Shown here piece after piece: positions 1-10,439 of a stretch of DNA of 64,000 bases. Position numbers and translations under genes: made by a program. The DNA is taken from NCBI GenBank assembly GCA_030704615.1, contig CM060731.1, positions 63,594,756-63,658,755 of the forward strand. Direction: 5' to 3'. The notes under the pieces are model-generated. The model had not been told where the DNA came from. It did no database searches and saw only the letters and a program-made list of their open reading frames with translations. Source of the DNA: Takakia lepidozioides. Taxonomy: Eukaryota > Streptophyta > Takakiopsida > Takakiales > Takakiaceae. Numbering within the stretch: the stretch's first letter is position 1; every line of letters starts with the position of its first letter.

Positions 1-110
1 ATTCACATCGGACATATAGCGACATAAGTTTTCAAGTTATTTAACAGTTTGGAAAAAATGATTGTAACGTTACATTAATGACAATTTTTTTATTTGCCTG
101 AAATCTACAC

Positions 111-323
111 CAACAGTCAGTAGCTCAGTTGGTAAAGTGCACTGAGTGCCATCCGGATGACCCTGGGGTCAAATCCTGCTACTTGACAGGTGTGGAAAGC
201 TCTTCTCCCCCTTCCCTGCGCAGTGTCGCATCGGAAAACCTTACGGCGAGGTTACTGAGAGGTTATTTTCTCCTCTCTCTATCAAGGGGCCTGATTTGTG
301 AGCTGTCGCTCCCAGGTGTTTCC

Positions 324-360
<37 letters not shown>
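111..360 (+). mobile_element. tRNA-derived SINE, full length
   Basis: A 250-bp element with a tRNA-like head. The A box (TAGCTCAGTTGG) is at 121-132 and the B box (GGGTCAAATCC) at 166-176, the spacing of an internal RNA polymerase III promoter. The body is followed by a poly(A) tail of about 30 bases ending near 359. The flanks carry a 9-bp target duplication, AATCTACAC, at 102-110 and 361-369. An inverted copy lies at 3163-3390 and a 5'-truncated one at 2797-2843, so this is a local family. It encodes no protein; SINEs depend on LINE enzymes, and LINEs are present in this window. A functional tRNA is excluded because no cloverleaf acceptor stem closes around the boxes. Confidence 0.88.
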
Positions 361-1099
361 AATCTACACTCGGGGTGACAAAAAATCAAAAAAAGAGAGA
401 GAGAGGATGAGGCCCCATGTTTGTGTCAGGTGTGAAGAAACGCCCCCCAGAACAGGGAAAACCCCAATTAAGGCTAAGAAGAGGGTGCGCAAAACTAGAC
501 ACCCCATTTATGGGGAGATTAATTCATGGATGGTCCCTGTGGGAAGTTAGAGTATTGGTATGACATGTGTCGGGGGTGAGCGGCCTTCTCAAAGGCTCCA
601 CGGCCCTCCATGGGGTCAGGCCCACCGCCTTGAAAGGCTATACCGTCCCTGGACAACCGTTTAGGCATTTTTGCGCCTAATAATAAATTCAATCAATCAG
701 CAAATTAGGCACTTTTTGAAAACCATTTCTCACATTAGGACGTTGTCCGAGGACGGTATAAGGGAGGGAGGTGAATGCCCTCCTCTTTATTACTCTAGTA
801 TCTATTAATAAGTACCTACTTACTACTTATTGGTGGGCTCTGTCAGCATGCCCCCAGAAAAATGCAAAAGAGGACATAAACCATAGAACACTACCTATAG
901 CTGGAATAGTCCTCCTCGGTTGCAGGACTACCTATTGGCTGCTGGGTCTATTGCCCTAGATTTATGCTCCCTGGTCTTCTGGTTCTTAGCAGTTGTTTTT
1001 TCTTCAGGGAACCATGGTAGGTTGTTTGCTGCCTGGCGTGGTTGCTCTGGGAGGATCCCCTCGATTGTTTTGCCATGGCCCTCGTGAGGTTATTTTCAA
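361..1099. other. intergenic, no gene seen
   Basis: Short open frames only, with no recognisable domain or repeat beyond the SINE target duplication at its left edge. I see nothing to annotate. Confidence 0.6.
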
Positions 1100-2181
1100 T
1101 GTTGGGCGGTTATTTAAATTTCTCTCTACTACCCGGCAGTTACCTATCCGGCTATATATATATATGACCGGCGGAGGTGAAAAAATGAAATAATCGGTCC
1201 AGTTAGGAACCGGCGGAGGTCAAGCATTAAAATAACCAAGCAAAGAACTTTTTAAAGAACCTCCAAATGAAAACCGCCGGTTATTTGAGATTTTTGCAAG
1301 TAATTGCAACCGCAGGTTATATCTAGCCATACAAAATTGAGGTTGGGTAGCGCATGAGCATGCTCACGTGAGCACAAGGGCAGAATTTGCACGAAATTTC
1401 CACTGCAAAACGAATTTGACGAAACTAAAAACTATGCGAAAACTAACACATAGAGAACACGTAGCCCCTATACCCGATGAGCATGTTACCCTAATAGGCA
1501 TGGCGTTTCTCCATAACATGCACGAGAGAGTGTGTGGTGAGGCTTCAACTGAAATTGCAGGTCCTCGCCCATAGCTAATTTCTCACGGAAGGAATATGTA
1601 CCACACAACCTGATAATTTCGCAAGGCGAAACTTTGTACCAACCGGCCTAACAAGAAATCAACTGTAGTAGAAAGTATGAGAAGGTCAGTATTAAAGTCC
1701 GCATCACCAAGCCCATATCACCAAAGTATTTCTCAAAGACTAGTAAGAGTTTCTCAAAGCGAAACCCACTTCTGCAGAGTATGTCTCAAATACCAGTAAG
1801 AGTTTCTCAATGCGAAACCCACTGTTGCATAGGTTTGTGCCCATATCACCACATCTTCCTCAATGTGAAAATCGTCGCTGTAGGTTCTTGGCTACTCTAC
1901 TAAAGTTTTCGCCTCGCGGAATTGGCGCAGATGTACCATATATATATGCACCGGTCCTCTATACCCATTTATGGTTTTATTCTGTTTTGGAAACATATAA
2001 CTCCTATAACCGAGGTTAGAAAAACATAAAACTCCCATGACCGTGGGTTGTGCTCACGCTGTGCTCATGCGATACCAACCCCCTACAAAATTTAATAACT
2101 GCAACCGCAGGTTAGTAGTTTCCTAAAATTTGAAGCAACCGGAACCGCCGGTTATGAAAAAAATCAAATAACCGCCCAACA
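1100..2181. mobile_element. noncoding element with long, degenerate terminal inverted repeats
   Basis: TGTTGGGCGGTTATTT at 1100-1115 is matched by its reverse complement at 2166-2181. Inverted similarity continues inward in blocks. Both arms have ACCGGCGG/CCGCCGG motifs, then CCGCAGGTTA, then a CGCATGAGCA...GTGAGCAC block (about 1310-1375 on the left, 2045-2110 on the right). The arms are therefore about 280 bp each with indels. The centre holds two imperfect copies of a 30-bp unit containing AGTAAGAGTTTCTCAA (about 1745-1830). There is no coding capacity, so it is probably a nonautonomous DNA transposon or foldback element. The outermost ends and target duplication are not certain. Confidence 0.6.
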
Positions 2182-3162
2182 CTGGTTATTTTCTCCTCGT
2201 TCTATTTTTCATTTGAGTAACAGGAACACCCTCCATATTTTTTGCAACGAGGGCGGAGCCCCCGAGTGGTTATGGGCGATTCCCAATGAAGCACCACGCC
2301 TTGGTTCCACCCCGTGGCAGAGGGCTCATACAAGGGAAGCACCTTGCCATGGTTCTTTACCTAGCGTAAAGAATTTTTCAAAAGTACACGTGGCAGAAGA
2401 TAGTGGGCCGTACATGAATAAGGTTACGTTTCGTAAGCACCTTGCCGCGTTACATGTATAAGCCACTAGTGCTTAGGGTAAGCCAGTGACATGGTGCTGT
2501 ATTCCAGGAAATAAGACCACCCAAAATACAAAGGGTTTTTAAAAAAAAAATCTTTAACTAATAGACATTGAAATTGCGCCAAAACTTTGAAGCCAACCAC
2601 AACAAGGAATAGGGGATTGTTCAGATTATCCTTTGATCCCAGGGCCTGACTAGGTCCTGTCAAAATACACATCTAGGCTAAATATGGCCAGACATTTGAA
2701 AGCATTGCAGAATATTAGTTCTAGAAAAAAGCAACCACTTGTCGTTACCTGAGGCTTTTTTTCTCTTTTTAATTTTACAATAAGATGAAAAATTCACTAT
2801 CAAGGGGCCTGATTTGTGAGTTGTCGCTCCCAAGTGTTTCTCTCTCTATATATATTCCTTGGTGATATGAGCCACTAACTTGCTAAGACACACCATTATA
2901 AAACAGGTGAACTAGGAGGCAACTAATGTTTTATCCAACTATGTTATCCATTGTCATTTCTTTTCATTATTAAATATAATGATAATAATGTAGGTCTCTC
3001 ATCCATGCATGAATATATTGTTCAAAGACATGAGGAAAATGTGGGTAAAGAACCAGTGCAAGGTGCTTGACTTGTTTGAAGCCTAGCGACCCAGGAAAGA
3101 ATCTTACTAGGTATCAACATTTATATATATCTCCACTTTTTAATAATCCATTTAGGGCTCCA
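2182..3162. other. intergenic with a truncated SINE end
   Basis: No gene seen. Positions 2797-2843 match the last 45 bp of the SINE at 111-360 (GGGGCCTGATTTGTGAG), so they are a 5'-truncated SINE copy. The remainder is AT-rich with short T-runs. Confidence 0.55.
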
Positions 3163-3390
3163 TTCTTTTTTATTTTATTTTATTTTATTTTTAGAAAGGG
3201 AATCACCTGGGAGCGACAGCTCACAAATCAGCTCACAAATTAATAGTGAGAGGAGAAAATAACCTCTTTCACAGTAACCCGCCATGAGGCACCACCCAAG
3301 AACCATACCACACTTGTCAGTAGCAAGATTTGACCCCATAATTGTCTGGGTCGCACTCAGTGCACTTAACCAACTGAGCTACTGACTGTT
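3163..3390 (-). mobile_element. tRNA-derived SINE, inverted copy
   Basis: Reverse-strand copy of the SINE at 111-360. The A box complement (CCAACTGAGCTA) is at 3370-3381 and the B box complement near 3326-3337, with the same 3' segment at 3190-3240. The tail is (AAAAT)n rather than pure A, read on the plus strand as repeated TTTTA at 3163-3190. No clean target duplication was found, which fits an older insertion. Confidence 0.82.
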
Positions 3391-3635
3391 GGTTCCCTTT
3401 CCCCAATACAATAAAATAAAACTAGGGCTTCGCGTTGCTCCGCACTACTAGCGACGAATTCTGAGAATTACATTCAATTTGCACAAAAAAGGGTGGGTCT
3501 CCGTATTTTATTGTTTGAGGGGGAGTTGAACCCCCTCTTTCTGTATTTTCCCCTTGTTTAACATTTGTTTCATCCAGACCAGAAGTCCATTCTTTATATC
3601 CTTTCCATCGCTCATCATTTAGTTTCTCAACATTT

Positions 3636-5002
3636 TTTATTTATTTTTATTTATTTTTCTTTTGGAAAGGGGATGAAGCCCCAGTCTTTTATTAATAACG
3701 GGGACAAAATAAACCCTTGTGGGGCCATAAGGCGATGGTGAGGGACGAACCCAGAGTTCTTTTAATGGAGAGAGAACCATCCGAGAGGATGAATGATAAA
3801 TCCTACAATTGAGAGCTATACGAGGAAAAGTCACGAGCGATAAAAAAAGCTCGCGAGATGCGAACTCCTGAGTGAGGGCCAGGATTAGAATCGAAGCCAG
3901 CAAGCTCAGACTAAGACCTACCATGGCGATCAAGAGAGGAGCAATCAAGAACCGAGCGAAAAACATAGCAGAGCTGCCAGGATAGGCAGGGAGCCTCAAA
4001 AAGCAACAAGAAAAGAGATTTGGAAGACAACATAGGAGGCAGGGTAAAAAGACATAGCCAGGGAACCAGAGAGGAGACCAAGAGCGAGGCGACAAAGCAG
4101 AGGAAGGACGAACAATAATAGCTATAGCGGCTACCTACATTTCGAAGCTAAGCCGAGTCGAGCTTTTGCCCTTGAGGTGTTTCCAGTTGATTTCCCTATC
4201 AAACTTCGGTGAGTCATGGAAGCGTAATAATTGCCCCTTGCCAAGAGACTGGTGGGCTCCGGGCCCAGATGACGCTTGACGACGTAGAGCAGCTGCATAA
4301 GATGTTGTCCTTCCCCCAGGAGCATTTGAATTTGCTGAAGAGCTGATATTCAGCCTCTGGATCCCTGCAGATGTCTACAATCATTTTCGCCCATGCCTTC
4401 CTACCCTCAATTTGCACTTCATTGATTGTAGACAAAACAACAAAGAGACATGTTTTTTCCCTGCTTAGAGTCTAATAACATCTAACTTTCCAGATGTTCC
4501 ATAGAGAAATGGATCTGAATGCTTCAAAAACTGGACAATGACTGTGAATGCTGAAGAATGCCATCGTAGTTAAGAAGTTTTGTGGGTTGCGGATAGGGTT
4601 CCAGGTTTCCAGATGTGCATGATAGAGGAAAGGCGTGGCCATGTTTTCGATGGGATACTGCAGCGGAGAAGACAGTGTTCCAGAGTTTCTGTTATCCCCA
4701 TATTGCAACATTTGCATATCAATGCCTCTAAGAAGGCCAACCAGGCACCCACTTTGAGTACCCTGTCGGCTACCTGCCAAAGGAAGGCTGCCACTTTGGC
4801 CGGTCTTGTCTTAACCCAAATGTTGGCCCATATCAGGTTCCATCTAGCATGATTCAGGCTGTAGCCTGCCCATTTAGAGGCCAATTTGCCATGAAATTGC
4901 TCAGGTTTAAGTAACGAACGGTATGCAGCCCTGGCCGAGTAATTGAAGAACGAAGGGCAGGTGGTTCCAAAGTTCCATGACCATTCTTTTGGGTCCACCA
5001 TT
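3636..5002 (-). mobile_element. L1-type LINE, 3' end
   Basis: The reverse-strand LINE remnant ends in a (TAAA)-rich tail (plus-strand TTTATTTATTTTTATTT at about 3638-3655). It is cut at its 5' side by the LTR starting at 5003. It contains the reverse-transcriptase-associated zinc-binding domain described in the next entry. Frameshifts and stops separate the domain from the 3' UTR. Confidence 0.75.
4472..5002 (-). pseudogene. LINE zf-RVT domain fragment
   Basis: The translated remnant carries the plant LINE zf-RVT pattern. A W-A-N-I-W-V-K-T-R-P-A-K-V-A-A-F-L-W segment is followed by a C-x2-C-x5-7-H-C-L type metal-binding cluster (CKCC, TLEHCLLRC). This domain normally sits at the C-terminus of L1-type ORF2, after the reverse transcriptase. 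The polymerase part is missing here because an LTR replaces it at 5003. The same motif recurs at about 29640-29705. Confidence 0.75.
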
Positions 5003-5557
5003 ACTGAACACAAACAAGAGATAAGACTAGAGGTACAAGACTAGACAAGAAGTCAAGGTCGGCGTGGCCGTATGCACGATGAGTAAATATGAATCAAGAC
5101 GGTCTTTATAACAATGAACAAGAGTACAAGATATTGGAACACGACTTGAATACTCGAATGCTGAAAACTGGACTGGAGTACCAGATACTGGAAACTGGGC
5201 TAGAGTACTGGGAACTGGAACAAGAATAGTTTGAATTGGTATTGGCGAGACTGAAAAATGTCCAGTATCGCCTCTTATATGTACTGGCTACTAAGAAGTC
5301 TCCTAAGAAGCTTCCCTTATGGAGGTTTCTTGATGGAGAAGCTTCATTAAATAAAAGAGGTATCTTGATGGAGAAGTTTCCTCCAAAAGAAGCTTCAAGA
5401 GCAGTTTCCCAAGTTACTCTTGGTAATTTGATAAACTTCCGATAATATGGTAAGTAATGGTAAATCACGGTAAGTCATGATAACTTCCGGTAACATGGTA
5501 ACTTGGTAACTTCTGGTATTTACTCCTGGTAAATTCCTCTGGGCTATGTCCGTGACA
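5003..5557 (-). mobile_element. chromovirus family A LTR (truncated at its 3' end)
   Basis: On the minus strand the LTR starts TGTCACGGACATAGCCCAGA at 5557 and runs left. It passes TTACC repeats, a TATA-like stretch near 5275 and the hairpin sequence, and ends at about 5003, short of the terminal ...TTGACA. The expected last 15-20 bp are lost where it meets the LINE. Beyond its start, at 5558-5600, lies the polypurine-tract neighbourhood of the same family. Confidence 0.85.
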
Positions 5558-5890
5558 TCACCCCTACCTCTAGCACCGTGTTCCTCGAGGAGCGGTAAAG
5601 CTTCCCTTATGGAGGTTTCTTGATGGAGAAGCTTCATTAAATAAAAGAGGTATCTTGATGGAGAAGTTTCCTCCAAAGGAAGCTTCAAGATCAGTTTCCC
5701 AAGTTACTCTTGGTAATTTGATAAACTTCCGGTAATATGGTAAGTAATGGTAAATCACGGTAAGTCATGATAACTTTCGGTAACATGGTAACTTGGTAAC
5801 TTCTGGTATTTACTCCTGGTAAGTTCCTCTGGGCTATGTCCGTGACATCACCCCGTCCTCTAGCACCGTGTTCCTCGAGGAGCGGTAAAA
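5311..5890. repeat. 290-bp direct tandem duplication
   Basis: Positions 5311-5600 and 5601-5890 are nearly identical, with a handful of substitutions. Each unit begins CTTCCCTTATGGAGGTTTC and ends at GAGGAGCGGTAAA. It spans the 5' part of the family A LTR plus about 40 bp of adjoining internal sequence. The two LTR starts lie at 5557 and 5847. Confidence 0.9.
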
Positions 5891-5902
5891 TCTTGGACTT
5901 GC

Positions 5903-6260
5903 TTAGAGTTGGAGAAAATCCAAAATTCGGCGAATGGTACTTCCCAAGTATTCGGCTCTTCGTTCTTGACTCAAATGATTTATAGGTCCCTGCAACCATC
6001 GATAGTGTCCAACACCTTGAACTTGGGACCACGAAGTGATTTGAACATTCTGATTTTCGAAGCTGCATTCAAACATGATTTCGTTGCCCTCTGGGTCCGA
6101 AGCCTCAACCTCCAATAGAATTATCAGACTTCGAGTAGGCTCCACTTGCCGTCGTACGGGGTCCAGACGAGGAAGTACGCGTCGCATTGGTGGCCCATTG
6201 TCTCGAGAGCGTCGGCGTGATGTTAAAGGTTGTGAGAGTCGGAACGGCTGATCTGGTAGT
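5903..6260 (-). CDS. family A accessory ORF, N-terminally truncated
   Basis: Minus-strand open frame of 119 codons running from 6260 (where the LTR junction cuts it) to a stop at 5903. It lacks only about 14 N-terminal residues compared with the copy at 46591-46992. Order of features: a Pro/Arg-rich basic stretch (about residues 15-45) containing RRRSRD and PPMRR, then an acidic LEVEASDPEGNEIMFE segment, then a conserved C-terminal block (VQGVGHYRW, GPINHLSQERRAEYL, IRRILDFLQL). The family copies agree well at protein level, which suggests real coding. No known domain is recognised and the function is unknown. It sits between the chromodomain and the 3' LTR. Confidence 0.6.
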
Positions 6261-6440
6261 TGTCACGGACATAGCCCAGATGAACTTATCAGGAGTAAAT
6301 ACCAGAAGTTACCGAATTACCATGTTACCGGAAGTTACCACAACTTATCATAATTTACCATGATCTACTATGATTTACCATTACTTACCAACTTATTGGG
6401 AGTTTACCAAATTACCAAGAGTAACTTGGGAAACTGCTGT
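6261..6440 (+). mobile_element. family A LTR, 5' fragment (one end of a split element)
   Basis: Starts exactly at TGTCACGG and keeps the first 180 bp of the LTR, including the TTACC array, then breaks into reverse-oriented integrase sequence at about 6440. Its flank, read on the minus strand, is ACTACCAGATC. The 5 bp ACTAC also precede the LTR end at 9807, as expected for one insertion whose flanks were later inverted. Confidence 0.8.
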
Positions 6441-6780
6441 TTATATGAATTGTGGTCCTCGATCAGATACGATGTCTTTCGGGAGTCTATGAATGCGGTA
6501 GATATTATTGAGGAAGAGTCTTGTAGTTTCATCGCCGGTAACCATCTTATTACATGGATGAAATGTGTCATCTTCGTAAAACGATCTACAATAACAACGA
6601 TTGAATCGGTGGTCTTGGAAATTGGAAGGTCCGTAATAAAGTCCATAGACACGGGCGACCATGGGCCCTTGGACATTAGTAATGGTTGAAGAAGGCCGTA
6701 AGGTCGATGTCGTGGTCCCTTCGCTCTAGCACACGTGTCGCAAGATTTTATAAATTCTTTCACGAGTTTCCACATCTGCG
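6441..6780 (-). pseudogene. family A integrase fragment
   Basis: The minus-strand translation shows the end of the HHCC zinc finger (CDTCARAKG) and the start of the catalytic core (MDFITDLPIS, with the first catalytic Asp), then a frameshift. The downstream parts of the core are missing at the 6440 breakpoint. The same segment exists independently at 11880-12214, so two element copies are represented in this cluster. Confidence 0.8.
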
Positions 6781-7158
6781 GCCACCAATAGTCCTTTATA
6801 TCAATTCCATTGTTTTGTTGAAGTCGAAATGTCCTACAGCCGGAAGATCATGACATATTTGAAGAATTCGAAGTCATGTAGGTCCTAGAGATACATAGAG
6901 AAGTTCCTTGAAATAAAGTAAGCCATATTTGAATTCGAAGTCGTTTGTAACATGTGGGTTGTCTCGAGGTCAATTTAGTTGACTTCGTAGTGTCGTGGCA
7001 AATTGGTCACTCTTCAATGCTTCCTGAATCTCCTTTATGATCTCTACATTGTCATAGGTGGACATAGATAGCATATTCAATTGGAGATTTGCTGGTTTCA
7101 AGATGATCGATTTCTGTTGGTCAAAAGCTGCATCCCCTTCTTTTGGCACAAGATACGA

Positions 7159-8600
7159 TCATCGAGAAAGAGCATGTGGTTTTCCTTGAAGATGTCTGGG
7201 ACGGTAGGTAATAACAAAATCAAACCTTGCTAGTGACATACTCCATCTCGCTTGACGTCGATTCAAAACACGAGCACTCATAAAATACTCAAGGTTTTTG
7301 TGATCGGTATAGACAGTGACCTGATGTTTAGCTCCCTCCAATAGATGACGCCACTCCTCAAAAACATCGATAATCGCTAGAAATTCTTTGTCATGGATTT
7401 CATAATTGATCTCCTCAGCGGAAAATTTGCGAGAACGACCAATAGGGTGAAGTCGGCCATCTGCACCGTGTTGAGAGAGTACCGCGCCAAGTGCAAAGTA
7501 CGATGCATCTGCTTCCAAAAAGAATGGTTTAGATGAGTCTGCATGTACTAGTATTGGAGCCGTTGTAAATGCCTGCTTCAGCCTTTCAAATGCTTGGTCA
7601 GCCTTCTCGTCCCATACAAATTTGTCCTTCCATGTGAGTCGTGTCAATGGTGCAGAAATTTTGGAGTAGTCATTGATGAACATTCTATAGAAATTTGTAA
7701 ATCCTAGAAAACATTGTACATCTTGGACTGAAGTTGGTTTAATCCACTCGATGATGGTTTGTATTTTCTTCTGATCCATAAAGACTCATTTGTCGTAAAT
7801 AATGTAGCCCATAAATTCGACTTCAGATTAGTGGAAAATACATTTTTCCAACTTGGCATATAATCATTTTTCCCTCAATTTATCAAGGACAAGGCGTACA
7901 TGACGACCATGTTCTTTTTCATTCTGTAAAAATATCAAAATGTCGTCCAAATAGATGACTACAAAGTCATCTAAAAATTCTCGAAAGACGTCATTCATCA
8001 TGTGTTGAAAAATTGTTGGAGCATTTGTAAGACCGAAAGGCCTAACACTGTATTCGAAATGTCCGTACCTTGTGCGAAAGCAGTCTTCCATTCGACTTTT
8101 TCTCTTATTCGTACAAGGTTGTAAACTCATTTCAAGTCGATCTTTGTGAAAAAATTTGCTCGTCCAAGTTGTTCGAGGAGTCCGGAAATCAACGGTAGTG
8201 GTTAACGATTTTTTATAGTGACTTTGTTGAACCCACGATAGTCCACACACATGTGTAACGATCCGTCCTTCTTCTTCACAAATAAGATAGGTGCTACCGC
8301 GGATGATTTTGAATGTCGAATGAAATTCTTTAACAAATTTTCATCAATGTATTCGCGTAAAGCAGCCAGCTCCGTCTGAGATAAATTGTAGATCGGGCCG
8401 AATGGTGGTTGAGCTCATTCTCAATTGCACAATCATAATGTCGATGTTCTGGCAACATGTCTGTATTTTTCTTCTCGAAGACATCCTTGAAATCTTGATA
8501 TTGAGTGGGTAATGTCGAAGTACCTTGGTCTGTTGTGGTTTTGATCGGAGTCGCATAAAGTGCAAATGTCGCGTCTTTCTTCGTAGCTCTCATGAAGGCT
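7159..8600 (-). pseudogene. family A reverse transcriptase and RNase H
   Basis: Minus-strand Ty3/gypsy polymerase broken by frameshifts near 7,800-7,860 and 8,250. The RT part (8250-7864) has [17 protein letters not shown] and the catalytic [10 protein letters not shown]. The RNase H part (7779-7159) has LEADASYFALGAVLSQ, YEIHDKEFLAII and VTVYTDHKNLEYF, and ends near the ALSR motif. The '[17 protein letters not shown]' and 'LEGAKHQVTVYTDHKNLEYF' wording is characteristic of chromoviruses of the fungal/Tcn1 type, not of common angiosperm lineages. A better-preserved + strand copy is at 23561-25283. Confidence 0.88.
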
Positions 8601-8721
8601 CTAGCTCCAAGAAACAGGGGTTGAATACCTTTGGTACTTTTGCATTTTTATCTTGCCAAAAATTTTCGTGATCGCCAGTCGATGTCACGATTATGAAGTA
8701 CAAACCAGGGAAGTCCAAGGA

Positions 8722-9060
8722 TCACAAGATTCGTTGGAGACTGGATGACAAAACAATCTGTGATGCTTGATTTTTAAGCTTCACTTCAAGGGGTCGAGTT
8801 TCATGGTCAATATTTCCTAATGCTAACGGTCGTCCATCGATGACTTCAACAGGGGCCGAGAATTTCTTTCTTACGAGCGTTAAATTGTGTTGTTTCGCAA
8901 AGTCTTTGTCAATAAAACACGCTAAAGCACCTGAGTCCAAAAGTGCTTCTACGGAGATATCTCGATTTTGCATCCTGATTTTTACTGGAACTGTGAAACA
9001 AGGTACAGGGTCTGGAGGTAGAAATAGATTTTTTTTTTCTTGAGGAATTTGGGGTGTCAA
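8722..9060 (-). pseudogene. family A aspartic protease
   Basis: Minus-strand pepsin-like retroelement protease. The active-site triad region is LLDSGA within an SVEALLDSGALACFIDKDF context, followed by a glycine/leucine-rich C-terminal half. It would cleave the Gag-Pol polyprotein. The frame is separated from gag (9073-9449) by a stop near 9061. A parallel copy is at 23160-23505. Confidence 0.82.
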
Positions 9061-9072
9061 GCCGCATGGTCT

Positions 9073-9449
9073 CTACTGTGAGTGGACATCTTCGTTTTCC
9101 GACCTCCTCACTTGAGTGGTGCCCCGAGCTTTGAATCTTTTCTTGTTGGGGCAGTTTAATGCTATGTGATCATCTTCTCCGCAATAAAGGCATAATTCAT
9201 TCGAGCGTCGTCTTTGTTTTTCTTGTGGCATCAATGGCTTGAATCGGACAGCATCAATTTGCATAGGATCATTACCGGATGTATGATGGATCGTTGTGTT
9301 TGGTGTCGTAGTAACAGCGGCATGGTGCGTCATCGACCATCCAAATCGCTTCTCTAGATGTCTTTCGAACAAACGATTATCGCATGCAATGACTTGGGTG
9401 ATGAATTCGCTCGGTGTACTCACGTTTGACATTGTCAGCAATAAATCAA
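9073..9449 (-). pseudogene. family A gag, C-terminal part with CCHC knuckle
   Basis: Minus-strand Gag C-terminus. It has TPSEFITQVIACDNRLFERH, a Pro/Thr linker, then one zinc knuckle C-x2-C-x4-H-x4-C (CLYCGEDDHIALNC) and a basic tail (KKRFKARGT). The N-terminal two thirds are absent because the sequence breaks at about 9449 into forward chromodomain sequence. Compare the fuller gag at 28175-29240. Confidence 0.85.
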
Positions 9450-9806
9450 GAAAGGAAATTGAGTATGAAGTCGACGAAGTCCTAGACTCGCATCAAGTAT
9501 AAACGTCTTGAGTATTTCGTACATTGGAAAGGCTGTGACATCAGCGAACAAACGTGGAAACCTTCATCCAACGTCGCCAATGCGTCTGACAAAGTCCAAG
9601 AGTTTCATCAACGATATCCAGCTAAGCCCCGAGCTACACGTCAATAAGACGTCACAACGATGATGTCAGCCAAGTTAGCTTCAAGCTAAGGAGGGAGGAG
9701 CACCACACATCAGTATATATAGCTACACTTCCAGCACTCTTGCATCTTGTTGGCAACATGGGGTCACATGAACCAGATACATTGGAGCTGTCGCTTACCC
9801 AACTAC
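9450..9806 (+). pseudogene. family A chromodomain end and start of accessory ORF
   Basis: The plus-strand remnant covers the chromodomain (EIEYEVDEVLDS, then after a frameshift YFVHWKGCDISEQTWKP, with the aromatic W and the TW-x-P ending) and the element's C-terminal tail to a stop near 9646. A TATATATA stretch is at 9714-9721. An ATG at 9759 opens the accessory ORF (MGSHEPDTLELSLTQL). It is cut at 9806 by insertion of the reverse-oriented element that starts at 9807. Confidence 0.75.
9714..9721 (+). promoter_or_regulatory. TATA-like box upstream of the accessory ORF
   Basis: TATATATA followed by GCTACACTTCCAGCACTC and, 38 bp after the box, the accessory ORF ATG. The same TATATATA...CTTCCAGCACTC arrangement is kept in the minus-strand copy (box at 10920-10928). 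It lies between the chromodomain stop and the accessory ORF, so it could be an internal subgenomic promoter. No transcript evidence is available from sequence. Confidence 0.4.
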
Positions 9807-10424
9807 TGTCGAGGACGAGAACATGACTGAACACAAACAAGATATAAGACTAGAGGTACAATGCTAGACAAGAAGTTAAGGTCGGCATGGCCGAATGCAC
9901 GATGAGTAAATAGGAATCAAGACGATCTTTACAACAATGAACAAGAGTACAAGATATTGAAACACGACTTGAATACTGGAATGCTGGACACTGGATTGGA
10001 GTTTCAGATACTAGAAACTGTGCTAGAGTACTGGGAACTGGAAACAAGAGTAGCTTGAACTAGTGTTGGCGAGACTGAAGAGTGTCCAGTCTCGCCTCCT
10101 ATATATACTGGTTACTAAGAAGCTTCTCTACGGAGGTTTCTTGCTGGAGAAGTTTCCAAGATTAAACAAAGGTATCTTGATGGAGAAGTTTCCTTAAACA
10201 AATGAGGTATCTTGATGGAGAAATTTCTTCCAAATGCAGATTCCTAAGCAGTTTCCCAAGTTACTCTTGGTAATTTGGTAAACTCCCGGTAATTTGGTAA
10301 CTAATGGTAACTTATGATAAATCATGGTAGATCATGGTATATCACTGTAACTTTCGCTAATATGGTAACTTAGTAACTTCTGATATTTACTCAAGGTAAG
10401 TTCCTCTGGGCTATGTCCGTGACA
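9807..10424 (-). mobile_element. family A LTR, full length (618 bp)
   Basis: On the minus strand it runs from TGTCACGGACATAG at 10424 to ...CGACA at 9807 (TG...CA ends). Contents in order: a TTACC-repeat array (10250-10400), TATATATAGG with an adjoining 10-bp inverted repeat (GGCGAGACTG / CAGTCTCGCC at 10068-10096), CCAGT-rich repeats, and a conserved 3' end. It is the 3' LTR of the reverse element that continues to the right. The polypurine tract (minus-strand AGAGGAGGGGGTGA) is directly next to it at 10425-10438. Confidence 0.92.
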
Positions 10425-10439
10425 TCACCCCCTCCTCTA

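Noticed and set aside
118-190. A functional tRNA gene at the A/B boxes
   Set aside because: The boxes are part of a 250-bp element with poly(A) tail and target duplication. No acceptor stem pairs around them, and a second copy has the same extended body.
3637-4095. 152-codon minus-strand hydrophobic frame
   Set aside because: It lies in the LINE 3' UTR next to its A-rich tail. The hydrophobicity reflects base composition.
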